64,000 nucleotides of DNA from Mediterraneibacter hominis (lineage in GTDB: Bacteria; Bacillota; Clostridia; Lachnospirales; Lachnospiraceae): contig NZ_JACOPF010000002.1 in assembly GCF_014287475.1 (NCBI RefSeq), positions 1 through 64,000 of the forward strand, given 5' to 3'. How positions within the stretch are numbered: position 1 is the stretch's first letter; every line of letters starts with the position of its first letter. Below are positions 55,525 through 64,000 of the stretch, piece after piece. Position numbers and translations under genes: made by a program. Under the pieces are notes generated by a model. That model was not told where the DNA came from. It saw only the letters and a program-made list of their open reading frames with translations, and searched no databases.

Positions 55525-56316
55525 TTATTTCTTTAAAGTCACAACTACCTTTCTGTAAGGTTCTTCACCTTCACTATGGGTTGTAACATATGGATCTGAC
55601 TGCAAAGCTGAATGTATAATTCTTCTCTCATATGGATTCATAGGTTCAAGAGATACTGATCTTCTTGTTCTCTTTACTTTATGTGCAATATTCTTTGCCA
55701 AATTTTTCAATGTTTCTTCTCTTCTTGCACGATAATTTTCTGTATCCAGTTTTACTCTGACATATCCTTCCTGATACTTATTTGCAACACGATTTGCAAG
55801 ATACTGTAACGCATCCAGTGTCTGACCTCTCTTACCAATCAGTATTCCCATATGTTTTCCATTCATCTCAACACTCAATGCACCGTCTTCATCTATCTTA
55901 GAAATAATTTCTACTTCCATATCCATTGCAGATAATGTATCTTTTAAGAAAGATTCTACTGCTCTTATCGCTTCATCTGTAACTTCAGCAAGTTCACCCT
56001 TCTGTTTTACAGCAGGTTCTTCTGCCATCTTTACAGGTTTTTCTTCTGTCTTTTCTGCAGGTCTGGCTTCCGCCTGTTTTGGCTTTTCTTGTTTTATTTC
56101 GGGTTTCTTAACAGGTTCTTCTTTTATCTCTGGTTTTGGTTCTGGTTTTCTTCTCGCTTCTATTACTGCTTGTTTCATACCAATTCCCAGAAATCCAGCA
56201 CTTCCTTTTTCAATCACTTCATATTCTAGTCTGTCACTTGTTACACCTAACTGAATCAATGCTTCTGTTATTGCATCATCGACAGTCTTTGCTGATACTC
56301 TGATACTCCCGTCCAT
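55525..56316 (-). CDS. jag: RNA-binding protein Jag/KhpB (SpoIIIJ-associated)
   Basis: A 263-residue protein with an N-terminal Jag domain (about 1-55, EKGSAGFLGIGMKQA), a charged Lys/Pro/Glu linker (about 57-115), a KH domain (GKRGQTLDALQYL) and an R3H domain (RRIIHSALQSDPYVTT). Jag/KhpB binds RNA with KhpA and affects cell division and wall synthesis. It is directly downstream of yidC. The linker is longer than in Bacillus and has low complexity. Confidence 0.93.
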   Translation of the reverse strand: MDGSIRVSAKTVDDAITEALIQLGVTSDRLEYEVIEKGSAGFLGIGMKQAVIEARRKPEPKPEIKEEPVKKPEIKQEKPKQAEARPAEKTEEKPVKMAEEPAVKQKGELAEVTDEAIRAVESFLKDTLSAMDMEVEIISKIDEDGALSVEMNGKHMGILIGKRGQTLDALQYLANRVANKYQEGYVRVKLDTENYRARREETLKNLAKNIAHKVKRTRRSVSLEPMNPYERRIIHSALQSDPYVTTHSEGEEPYRKVVVTLKK

Positions 56317-56337
56317 CCCGGCTCCTTCCTGCGATAA

Positions 56338-57642
56338 TTATTTATCACTATCTTCTTTTTTCGTTTTTTCTTTACTTACACTATTATTACTATTATATCT
56401 ACTTACCAGGTTTGCCTTAGATGCAAGACTTCCGGGCTTCGCATTTTTCGTATATTCTGCTGCTTTTTTGAGCTTTTCTTCTTTTTCAGAATCAGAAACA
56501 TTTGATTTTTTCTTAGCTGTAACATTTCTTGTATTCTGTGTTGCCATCTTGTTGATTTCTTTTGCAGAAGCTCCCTTTTTTTCGCGTTTTTTAGCCGCTT
56601 TTTTCTGATTTTCTTCGATCAGTTCTTCAACAGATTTTTTACTTAAATATTTATTGATTGCAAGCTGCTGTACACATCTTACCAAAGCACTTGCCGCCCA
56701 ATAGAGACCTAATCCGGCAGGAAGAGTAAAACCAAACACAACTGAAATCAATGGCATTGTATAAATCATTGTTTTCATAGAACCTGCCATCGGATTATCT
56801 CCATTGTCCTGCATTGCCGGCTGAGGCTGTAATTTCACACTAATGAACTGTGTAAGACCTGCCATCAAAGGAATAATCACTGCCATAATAATTCCTATAA
56901 TTGAAAAATCATGCAGTGCAGTCATTAACATATTAAAAGGTTGTTCCCCGATATTTATACCTAGAAAACTATTTAAATGCCCTACCTGGCTTACTGTATC
57001 ATTTACGATTCCACTTAAAGAAGGCATTTTGTCAACCAATGTATCCCATGTGGAATCCTGGAATTTATATAATGCATTGACAATGGTATCCGCTTTTGTA
57101 TAGTCATAGGATTTCGGGCTCATAAGTACCGGACTTGCCTCTCCTATTTTTTCCATAATTTTTTGGAAACCATCTGTTGCCATAATCTGATTTACCACAG
57201 GCATATAAACACTTTTTACACCTTCTACATACTTCGGTATATTAGAAACTACCGGATAAAGTGCAAACAGAATTGGCATCTGTATTAACATCGGAAGACA
57301 TCCTCCTGTTGGAGATGTTCCGTATTTTTCATAAATAATCTGCATTTCTTCCTGTTGTTTCAACATGGAAGCCTGGTCTCTTTTTCCTGCATATTTTTTC
57401 TGAACTTTTCTTATATCAGGCTGCATAACAGCCGACATTTTAGACCATTTCTGCTGTTTAATTGTAAGAGGAATCATCAGTGTATAAATTATGACTGTAA
57501 AAATAATAATACAAATACCAATGTTCTGAATTCCAATTGCATCCATCACATTATAGATTCCATCCATCAGTTTACCTAACAGCCAGGCAATCTGTTTGAT
57601 AATCGGCCAGTCTCCATAACCGGCAGCTAAAATTCCATACAT
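56338..57642 (-). CDS. yidC: Membrane protein insertase YidC (SpoIIIJ/OxaA)
   Basis: A 434-residue insertase that places proteins in the membrane alone or with SecYEG. The OxaA core (about 20-330) with five transmembrane segments has the cytoplasmic hairpin QPDIRKVQKKYAGKR and GGCLPMLIQMPILFALY. There is an unusual large extracytoplasmic insert (about 145-225) compared with Bacillus SpoIIIJ, and a long basic C-terminal tail (about 340-434). It does not begin with a lipobox. It is followed by jag and preceded by yidD. Confidence 0.93.
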   Translation of the reverse strand: MYGILAAGYGDWPIIKQIAWLLGKLMDGIYNVMDAIGIQNIGICIIIFTVIIYTLMIPLTIKQQKWSKMSAVMQPDIRKVQKKYAGKRDQASMLKQQEEMQIIYEKYGTSPTGGCLPMLIQMPILFALYPVVSNIPKYVEGVKSVYMPVVNQIMATDGFQKIMEKIGEASPVLMSPKSYDYTKADTIVNALYKFQDSTWDTLVDKMPSLSGIVNDTVSQVGHLNSFLGINIGEQPFNMLMTALHDFSIIGIIMAVIIPLMAGLTQFISVKLQPQPAMQDNGDNPMAGSMKTMIYTMPLISVVFGFTLPAGLGLYWAASALVRCVQQLAINKYLSKKSVEELIEENQKKAAKKREKKGASAKEINKMATQNTRNVTAKKKSNVSDSEKEEKLKKAAEYTKNAKPGSLASKANLVSRYNSNNSVSKEKTKKEDSDK

Positions 57643-57654
57643 CTTTTATCCTCC

Positions 57655-57867
57655 TTAAGGTACCGGGTCATACCCTCCTTTTGCAAATGGATTGCAGCGC
57701 AGTATTCTCCATACAGTCAATGCTCCTCCTTTGACTGCTCCATATTTTTCAATTGCTTCGATCCCATACTGTGAACAAGTTGGTGTATAAATACAGTGAT
57801 ATTGTCTTTTTAATCCGGATAAATACTTCTGATAAAACCGGATTAACGCGATTAAAATCCGTTTCAT
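57655..57867 (-). CDS. yidD: Membrane protein insertion efficiency factor YidD
   Basis: A 70-residue member of the YidD family, with conserved [17 protein letters not shown] and [14 protein letters not shown]. It assists YidC-dependent insertion. It lies between rnpA and yidC in the universal order rpmH-rnpA-yidD-yidC. Confidence 0.96.
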   Translation of the reverse strand: MKRILIALIRFYQKYLSGLKRQYHCIYTPTCSQYGIEAIEKYGAVKGGALTVWRILRCNPFAKGGYDPVP

Positions 57868-57897
57868 CTTCTACCGCACTCCTTTATGTTTGTCCAA

Positions 57898-58233
57898 TCA
57901 GACATATATATCATGAAGCTTTCCAAGGTGGATCAGTGCACTCTCAATATCATAATACTTCTTTTCTTTTGCACTTACTCTGGCAATTATAACAATATCA
58001 TATCCACTCTGGAAATGTTCTTCTGAAAGTCTGTAACTTTCTCTGATTAATCTTGTAAGATGATGTCTTACAACGCTGTTTCCTACTTTTTTGCTGACGG
58101 AAATTCCTAAACGGTTTATTCCAAGTTCATTTTTAAAAATATACATCACAAGATATTTATTTGCATAAGATTTTCCCTGCCTGTATACAATCTGAAAATC
58201 TTTATTTTTTTTTAGAGATTCGGAAAATTTCAT
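57898..58233 (-). CDS. rnpA: Ribonuclease P protein component
   Basis: A 111-residue basic protein that supports the RNA subunit of RNase P in tRNA 5' maturation. The family signature is NSVVRHHLTRLIRESYR, and the central groove residues NRLGISVSKK are present. It follows rpmH by 66 bp, as in most bacteria. Confidence 0.96.
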   Translation of the reverse strand: MKFSESLKKNKDFQIVYRQGKSYANKYLVMYIFKNELGINRLGISVSKKVGNSVVRHHLTRLIRESYRLSEEHFQSGYDIVIIARVSAKEKKYYDIESALIHLGKLHDIYV

Positions 58234-58299
58234 TCATAACCTCATTCCATCTGCATTTGAAATTCGAATAAATAGAAGAAAAGGCCACATATATGCGGC

Positions 58300-58434
58300 C
58301 TACGCTGATAATTTTTTTCTTCCTTTTGCTCTTCTGGCAGCCAAAACTTTTCTTCCGCCTGCTGTACTCATTCTTGCTCTAAAACCATGTACTTTAGATC
58401 TTGATCTTTTCTTAGGCTGAAATGTCATTTTCAT
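58300..58434 (-). CDS. rpmH: 50S ribosomal protein L34
   Basis: A 44-residue very basic protein, [20 protein letters not shown] being the hallmark start. ATG 58434 is selected because AAAGGGAGG lies 8 nt upstream; the frame itself is open 48 bp further up. It is divergent from dnaA across the origin region. Confidence 0.97.
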   Translation of the reverse strand: MKMTFQPKKRSRSKVHGFRARMSTAGGRKVLAARRAKGRKKLSA

Positions 58435-58482
58435 TATCCATACACCTCCCTTTACTTGATATACTTTATAATTAAAGTACAA

Positions 58483-58784
58483 ACAATATTATCTCATTAT
58501 ACAAAAAGACACTGCTCTTAATTATAGAAAAAAACCAGCGATAAGTCAAGCAATTCGTGGCATTTTTTTATCCACATAATGTGAATAACTTGTGGATAAC
58601 TATGAAATAATCTGTAGATAACTTTTATTTTTATTATAAACTTATCTTAATTCTCAATATCTTCTATGTTTATAAACTTATACACATGGATTTTCCGTTG
58701 CTTATACACCTTTTTTGATGTAAAATGTAATAGAGAGATTTTGCCTTTATGTCTCTCTATTATATTGATTAGGAGTTATTATCC
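58483..58784. other. oriC: oriC, rpmH-dnaA part, with dnaA promoter
   Basis: DnaA boxes: TTATCCACA (58568), TGTGAATAA (58580), TGTGGATAA (58591), TGTAGATAA (58613), TTATACACA (58678), TTATACACC (58702), within AT-rich DNA. A dnaA promoter TTGCTT (58698-58703), 17 bp, TAAAAT (58721-58726) overlaps the last box, suggesting autoregulation. A perfect 11-bp inverted repeat (58728-58738 and 58752-58762) lies in the dnaA leader. Confidence 0.88.
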
Positions 58785-60155
58785 ATGAATATTGTAGAAG
58801 AAAATTGGGAGCAGATCCTAAATAAAATGAAATTAGAATATTGCTCCTCAAATATTTCATATAATACCTGGATTGCCCCGCTTACTGTATATGAGGTAAC
58901 AGAAGATACTGTATACATACTGGTAAAGTTAAGAGCAAGCCTGGAACATATTGAGGAGAAGTACAGGCTTCCTTTCCGTGTATGCATCGGTGAAGTAACA
59001 GGAATCGAATATGAGGTTTCATTTGTCACAGAGGATCAGACTGTTATCAGGGAAAAGAAAAAATCAGCTGTTAAAAAACAAAAATCAAATGCTATATTTG
59101 AACAGGCAAATCTAAATCCAAAATATACATTTGATACCTTTGTTGTAGGAAGCAACAATAATTTTGCTCATGCTGCTTCTTTGGCAGTAGCAGAATCACC
59201 GGGTGAAATTTATAATCCTCTTTTTATATATGGAGGAGTCGGACTTGGCAAAACGCATTTGATGCATTCTATCGCCCATTTTATATTAGAAAATGATTCT
59301 TCTAAAAAAGTATTATATGTTACAAGTGAAACATTTACAAATGAACTCATTGATGCTCTAAAGGTCGGAAAAAATGGAAATGAACTTGCAATGACAACAT
59401 TTCGTGAAAAATATAGAAATAATGACGTACTTTTAATTGACGATATTCAATTTATTATAGGAAAGGAAAGTACACAGGAAGAATTCTTCCATACTTTTAA
59501 TCATCTTCATGTTTCAGGAAAACAGATTATCATTTCCAGCGACAAGCCGCCAAAAGATATTGAGACACTTGAGGCAAGACTCCGCACGCGGTTCGAATGG
59601 GGATTAATTGCAGACATTTCTTCTCCCGATTATGAAACCAGAATGGCTATTTTGAGAAAAAAAGAAGAATTAGATGGTCTGGAACGCTATCATATTCCCG
59701 ATGAAGTCATGCAGTATATAGCAAATAATATAAAATCCAATATCCGGGAACTAGAGGGTTCATTAAACAAACTTATTGCTCTTGCTAATCTTGAAAACAG
59801 GGCAATCGATATACCTCTTGCAGCAGAAGCATTAAAGGATATCATTTCTCCTGATAGAAACCGTATTGTAACCCCGGAACTGATTATTGATATTGTGTCC
59901 GATCATTTTAATATTCCTGTTTCTGAATTAAAAGGGAAAAAACGTAATGCGGAAATTGTTCTTCCAAGACAAATCATCATGTATTTATGCCGTAAAATGA
60001 CAGAAACACCATTAAAATCAATTGGAATTATACTTGGAGGAAGAGATCATGCTTCTATCAGCCATGGCGTAGACAAAATTGAAGCAGCACTTCAAAATGA
60101 TGAAGCACTTAATAATACTGTAAATATTATAAAGAAAAAAATAAATCCAATATAG
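58785..60155 (+). CDS. dnaA: Chromosomal replication initiator DnaA
   Basis: A 456-residue AAA+ initiator. Domain I (1-80) self-associates and loads helicase. A short Lys-rich linker leads to domain III with Walker A GGVGLGKTHLMH, Walker B LLIDDIQF and the Arg finger region. Domain IV has the DnaA-box motif GGRDHASISHGVDKIE. AGGAG precedes ATG 58785. It is flanked on both sides by DnaA boxes, giving a bipartite origin. Confidence 0.98.
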   Translation: MNIVEENWEQILNKMKLEYCSSNISYNTWIAPLTVYEVTEDTVYILVKLRASLEHIEEKYRLPFRVCIGEVTGIEYEVSFVTEDQTVIREKKKSAVKKQKSNAIFEQANLNPKYTFDTFVVGSNNNFAHAASLAVAESPGEIYNPLFIYGGVGLGKTHLMHSIAHFILENDSSKKVLYVTSETFTNELIDALKVGKNGNELAMTTFREKYRNNDVLLIDDIQFIIGKESTQEEFFHTFNHLHVSGKQIIISSDKPPKDIETLEARLRTRFEWGLIADISSPDYETRMAILRKKEELDGLERYHIPDEVMQYIANNIKSNIRELEGSLNKLIALANLENRAIDIPLAAEALKDIISPDRNRIVTPELIIDIVSDHFNIPVSELKGKKRNAEIVLPRQIIMYLCRKMTETPLKSIGIILGGRDHASISHGVDKIEAALQNDEALNNTVNIIKKKINPI

Positions 60156-60456
60156 TGTAAAAGAAGTATATTTTTGTGAATAACTATGTAAAAAGTATGT
60201 GGATGAAGATGTAAATAACTATTTTAACCTCTTTTAGGTTTTTGTTATTCCCATTTTGTCCTGCTCTTGTACAACTAGTTTCTACACAGTTATCAAAATG
60301 GACAACCTCTTATTTTTTAAGGCTTTGAAGTACTTATTAACATATTCACAGTCCCTATTAAGAATAAGACGGAATTATTTTATATATTTCTATCTAAAAA
60401 GAAAGACAAAAATTTATTCCCCACAAATATATGGAAGTTGAAAGGAGTTACCTAAC
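60156..60456. other. oriC: oriC, dnaA-dnaN part
   Basis: The 301-bp gap between dnaA and dnaN holds DnaA-box-like sites TGTGAATAA (60175), TGTGGATGA (60198) and TGTAAATAA (60210), followed by AT-rich DNA (60340-60420) suited to unwinding. No gene is seen here. Confidence 0.75.
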
Positions 60457-61566
60457 ATGAAAATTGTTTGTACAAAATCTAATTTGGTAAAAGGAGTCGG
60501 TATCGTATCAAAAGCAGTTCCCTCTAAAACTACAATGCCTATTTTAGAATGTATATTGATAGATGCATCTGCTGAAGAAATTAAATTGACAGCAAATGAT
60601 ATGGAATTGGGAATTGAAACTAGAATTGAAGGAGAGATAATTGAAAGAGGAATTATTGCATTAAATGCAAAAATATTCTCAGAAATTGTACGAAAGCTTC
60701 CAGATAATGACGTTGTAATTGAAACCGAATCTGATAATCAGGCTTTAATTACATGTGAAAAAGCTAAATTTAATATTGCAGCACAATCGGGAGATGATTT
60801 TTCATACCTTCCTGTAATTGAAAAAGATGACTTTATTACAGTTACAGAATTTACTTTAAAGGAAGTAATTCGGCAGACAATTTTTTCTATTGCTGATAAT
60901 GATACAAATAAAATGATGACTGGAGAGCTCTTTGAAATTGAAGAAAATATACTGAAAGTAGTTTCACTTGATGGACATAGAATTTCAATACGCAAGATTG
61001 AACTGAAGGATTCTTATGATTCTAAGAAAGTAATTGTTCCAGGAAAAACTTTGCAGGAAATCAGTAAAATTATCGGTGGAGAAGCTGAAGCTGAAGTGGA
61101 TATTTCATTTACAAAGAATCATATTGTATTTGAATTTGATAAGACAGTTGTCGTATCACGTCTTATTGAAGGTGAGTATTTTAAGATCGATCAGATGCTT
61201 TCCAGTGATTATGAAACGAAAGTAAAAATAAATAAACGTGAATTATTAGATTGTATAGATCGTGCAACGCTTTTAATTAAAGAAGGTGATAAAAAGCCAA
61301 TTATTATAGACATTCGAGATGATTCCATGGAGCTGAAAATAAAATCACAAATTGGTTCGATGGACGAAGAAATTTTTATTGCAAAAGAAGGAAAAGATTT
61401 ATTGATAGGATTTAATCCTAAGTTTTTAATAGATGCGTTAAGAGTTATTGATGATGAGGAAGTTGAATTATACTTTATGAATGCAAAAGCACCATGTTTT
61501 ATCAAAGATGAGGCACAAAGCTATATTTATTTGATTCTTCCGGTAAATTTCAGCGCAGTTGCATAG
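60457..61566 (+). CDS. dnaN: DNA polymerase III sliding clamp, beta subunit
   Basis: A 369-residue clamp with three repeated domains that tethers polymerase to DNA. It begins MKIVCTKSNLVKGVGIVSKA and ends in YLILPVNF, close to the canonical YLVMPMR peptide-binding end. AAAGGAG precedes ATG 60457. Length and location after dnaA are standard. Confidence 0.97.
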   Translation: MKIVCTKSNLVKGVGIVSKAVPSKTTMPILECILIDASAEEIKLTANDMELGIETRIEGEIIERGIIALNAKIFSEIVRKLPDNDVVIETESDNQALITCEKAKFNIAAQSGDDFSYLPVIEKDDFITVTEFTLKEVIRQTIFSIADNDTNKMMTGELFEIEENILKVVSLDGHRISIRKIELKDSYDSKKVIVPGKTLQEISKIIGGEAEAEVDISFTKNHIVFEFDKTVVVSRLIEGEYFKIDQMLSSDYETKVKINKRELLDCIDRATLLIKEGDKKPIIIDIRDDSMELKIKSQIGSMDEEIFIAKEGKDLLIGFNPKFLIDALRVIDDEEVELYFMNAKAPCFIKDEAQSYIYLILPVNFSAVA

Positions 61567-61603
61567 ACAAAAGTAAAATAGGTCGGTCTGGAAAGGAAAA
61601 AAA

Positions 61604-61819
61604 GTGGAGATTATAAAATTACGCCAGCAAGATGAATTTATTAAACTGGGACAGGCTTTAAAAGCAGCGGGATTTGTAGAATCCGGTGTAGAGGCAAAAG
61701 AGGTAATACAGGATGGTCTTGTTACAGTAAACAAGGAAGTGGATGTAAGACGCGGCAGAAAACTTTATGATGGAGATGTTGTCGTTTTTAATTCCATGGA
61801 AATAAAAATTGAAAAATAG
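61604..61819 (+). CDS. yaaA: S4-domain RNA-binding protein YaaA
   Basis: A 71-residue S4 domain protein, conserved between dnaN and recF, thought to bind ribosomal RNA. The S4 motif EFIKLGQALKAAGFVESGVE and GLVTVNKEVDVRRGRKL are clear. The start is GTG 61604 after GGAAAGGAAA. Confidence 0.93.
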   Translation: MEIIKLRQQDEFIKLGQALKAAGFVESGVEAKEVIQDGLVTVNKEVDVRRGRKLYDGDVVVFNSMEIKIEK

Positions 61820-61860
61820 TGCGAAAAAGTGTAAAATAGGTAAGTGGTAATGGAGAAAGT

Positions 61861-62946
61861 ATGGTAATCAAATCTTTAAAGCTTAAAAATTATAGGAACT
61901 ATGATTTATTAGATTTGACCTTTGATCCAAAGACAAATATTTTGTATGGAGACAATGCGCAGGGAAAAACAAATATTTTGGAAGCGCTTTACCTGACAGG
62001 AACTACAAAATCCCACAGAGGCACAAAAGATAGAGATTTAATAAGATTTGGATGTGAAGAATCCCATCTTGAAACAATTGTAAACAAGAATGGAATTGAC
62101 TTTCAAATAGACATGCATTTAAAAAAGAATAGTCCAAAAGGTATTGCTATTAATAAAATTCCTATCAGAAGGGCAAGTGAATTATTTGGGATTGTACATT
62201 TTGTATTTTTTTCTCCCGAAGATTTGAATATCATAAAAGATGGTCCGTCTGGAAGAAGAAGATTTATAGATTTAGAGCTGTCACAGCTTGACAAATTATA
62301 TCTGAGCAACCTGTCTAATTATAATCGTATTATCAATCAAAGAAATTCCTTATTGAAAGAATTATATAAACAGGAAAATTTGATGGAAACTTTGGATATA
62401 TGGGACTTGCAGTTAGTCGAATATGGAAACAAAGTGATGGAAAGGCGTGAAGAATTTATTTGTCAAGTAAATAAAATAATTTCTGATATTCATTTTAAAT
62501 TAACAGGTGGAAAGGAAAAAATTTCTATTGTATACGAAAAGAGTATAGGAACACTTTCTCTTGAACAAGCACTGAAAAAAAATAGGGAAAGAGATATTCG
62601 AATGAAAAGTACTTCTGTTGGTCCACATAGAGATGATTTGTGCTTTATGGCAGAAAATTTAGATATTAGAAAGTTTGGCTCTCAGGGACAACAAAGAACG
62701 GCAGCTCTTTCTTTAAAGCTTTCAGAAATTGAACTGGTAAAAAAACTAATAAATGATACACCAATATTATTATTAGATGATGTTTTGTCTGAATTGGATA
62801 AACATAGGCAAAACTATTTATTGGACAGTATCCATAATATACAGACAGTAATTACTTGTACTGGATTAGACGAATTTGTGAATCATCGTTTTTCTATTAA
62901 TAAAATATTCCATGTAAAAAATGGAAAAGTAGCGAAAGAAAATTAG
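61861..62946 (+). CDS. recF: DNA replication and repair protein RecF
   Basis: A 361-residue SMC-like ATPase that loads RecA at gapped DNA. Walker A GDNAQGKTN, the ABC signature FGSQGQQRT and Walker B ILLLDDVLSELD are intact. GGAGAAAG precedes ATG 61861. gyrB follows 12 bp downstream, with AGGAGG between the two genes. Confidence 0.97.
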   Translation: MVIKSLKLKNYRNYDLLDLTFDPKTNILYGDNAQGKTNILEALYLTGTTKSHRGTKDRDLIRFGCEESHLETIVNKNGIDFQIDMHLKKNSPKGIAINKIPIRRASELFGIVHFVFFSPEDLNIIKDGPSGRRRFIDLELSQLDKLYLSNLSNYNRIINQRNSLLKELYKQENLMETLDIWDLQLVEYGNKVMERREEFICQVNKIISDIHFKLTGGKEKISIVYEKSIGTLSLEQALKKNRERDIRMKSTSVGPHRDDLCFMAENLDIRKFGSQGQQRTAALSLKLSEIELVKKLINDTPILLLDDVLSELDKHRQNYLLDSIHNIQTVITCTGLDEFVNHRFSINKIFHVKNGKVAKEN

Positions 62947-62958
62947 GAGGTTTTTTAA

Positions 62959-64000
62959 ATGGGTGCAACAAGTACGGAATTTGATGCTGAATATGGAGCA
63001 GACCAAATTCAGATATTGGAAGGATTGGAAGCGGTAAGAAAAAGACCGGGCATGTACATCGGAAGCACCTCTTTAAGAGGTCTCCATCATTTAGTATATG
63101 AGATTGTTGACAATGCAGTCGATGAAGCACTTGCCGGATACTGCGACACTATATTTGTCAGTATAAATAGAGATAATTCTATTACGGTAGTAGACAATGG
63201 TCGTGGTATTCCTGTAGGGATCAATCATAAGGCAGGACTTCCAGCAGTAGAAGTTGTATTTACAATTCTGCATGCGGGAGGAAAATTTGGCGGCGGCGGA
63301 TATAAAGTGTCAGGAGGACTTCATGGAGTAGGCGCTTCTGTTGTAAATGCATTGTCTGAATGGCTGGAAGTAGAGATTTACCATGAGGGAAAGATATATA
63401 AACAACGTTATGAACGAGGAAAAGTTGCATTCAAATTAAAAATTGTAGGGGATTGTGATGCAGAAAAGACAGGAACAAAGGTAACATTTCTGCCAGATAA
63501 GGAAATATTTGAGGAGACAATTTTTGACTATGATACATTAAAGCAACGGTTTAGGGAAATGGCTTTTTTGACAAAGGGTTTGAAAATTATTTTAAGGGAT
63601 GACAGAGAAGAAGAACCAAAGGAAAAGACATTTCATTATGAAGGCGGAATTAAAGAATTTGTCACATATCTAAACAGAAGTAAAACACCCTTGTATGAGC
63701 AGATTATTTACTGCGAGGGAATGAAAGATAATGTGTTTGTGGAAGTGGCAATGCAGCACAACGATTCTTATAGTGATAATACCTATGGATTTGTAAATAA
63801 TATTACAACTCCTGAGGGTGGAACCCACGTCGTAGGATTTAGAAATGCCTTGACAAAGACATTTAATGATTATGCGAGAAAAAATAAGCTTTTAAAGGAC
63901 AATGAACCAAATCTGTCAGGAGAAGACATAAGAGAGGGACTGACTGCAATTATCAGTGTTAAGATTGAAGATCCGCAGTTTGAAGGACAGACAAAACAAA
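62959..64000 (+). CDS. gyrB: DNA gyrase subunit B (cut by the window end)
   Basis: The first 347 codons of gyrase B, open to the last base. It begins [20 protein letters not shown], with the GHKL ATPase motifs [24 protein letters not shown] and [29 protein letters not shown] lies before ATG 62959. The transducer domain is partly present; the Toprim domain lies beyond the window. Confidence 0.97.
   Translation, partial: MGATSTEFDAEYGADQIQILEGLEAVRKRPGMYIGSTSLRGLHHLVYEIVDNAVDEALAGYCDTIFVSINRDNSITVVDNGRGIPVGINHKAGLPAVEVVFTILHAGGKFGGGGYKVSGGLHGVGASVVNALSEWLEVEIYHEGKIYKQRYERGKVAFKLKIVGDCDAEKTGTKVTFLPDKEIFEETIFDYDTLKQRFREMAFLTKGLKIILRDDREEEPKEKTFHYEGGIKEFVTYLNRSKTPLYEQIIYCEGMKDNVFVEVAMQHNDSYSDNTYGFVNNITTPEGGTHVVGFRNALTKTFNDYARKNKLLKDNEPNLSGEDIREGLTAIISVKIEDPQFEGQTKQ

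Overview
The window looks like the chromosome of a low-GC, spore-forming Firmicute, most probably a Lachnospiraceae gut anaerobe (inference). The reasons are the clostridial family proteins (DUF3881, DUF4446, DUF1858), the sporulation genes spoIIQ, spoIID, cwlD and dacF, rubrerythrins in place of catalase, a two-subunit iron-sulfur fumarase, and the gene order rpmH-dnaA-dnaN-yaaA-recF-gyrB beside parAB and two perfect parS sites.

Layout. 1-670: the 5' end of a 16S rRNA gene with its promoter, and tRNA-Ser. 781-9335 (minus): plsC, fumarase, dCMP deaminase, upp, a Sua5 fused to an inactivated phosphatase domain, cwlD and a GH18 protein. 9597-14364: mecA, a redox-disulfide protein, an NlpC/P60 hydrolase, a 129-bp MITE-like element, and a Fur-family regulator with two rubrerythrins. 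14445-21308: a catabolic locus (Fe-alcohol dehydrogenase, class I aldolase, Zn-alcohol dehydrogenase, APC permease, riboflavin-kinase-like protein, SorC regulator) with four matched operator sites. 21390-34313 (minus): GNAT, GIY-YIG, spoIIQ-spoIID, a membrane protein, glgP, ileS under a T-box that carries a second MITE-like element, a rubredoxin/glutamate-synthase fusion, and dacF. 34480-44998: tRNA-Arg and a glycan ABC-importer operon with a two-component system. 45041-64000: serS, parBA, parS, a large palindromic repeat, rsmG-mnmG-mnmE-jag-yidC-yidD-rnpA-rpmH, oriC, and dnaA to gyrB (cut by the window end).

The strongest candidate for an undescribed system is the 14.4-21.3 kb locus. The pairing of an intact riboflavin-kinase domain with two alcohol dehydrogenases and a DHAP-type class I aldolase fits a simple redox-neutral route. 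Riboflavin would be phosphorylated to FMN, oxidised at C4', cleaved to DHAP plus 10-formylmethylflavin, and the aldehyde reduced to 10-hydroxyethylflavin. This is inference from domain logic and needs biochemical proof. Other notable points are two MITE-like insertions with 8-bp target duplications (one inside the ileS T-box), a Sua5 fusion whose phosphatase half has lost its catalytic residues, RBS-embedding hairpins before cwlD and spoIID, and a 415-bp nested palindrome near the origin.
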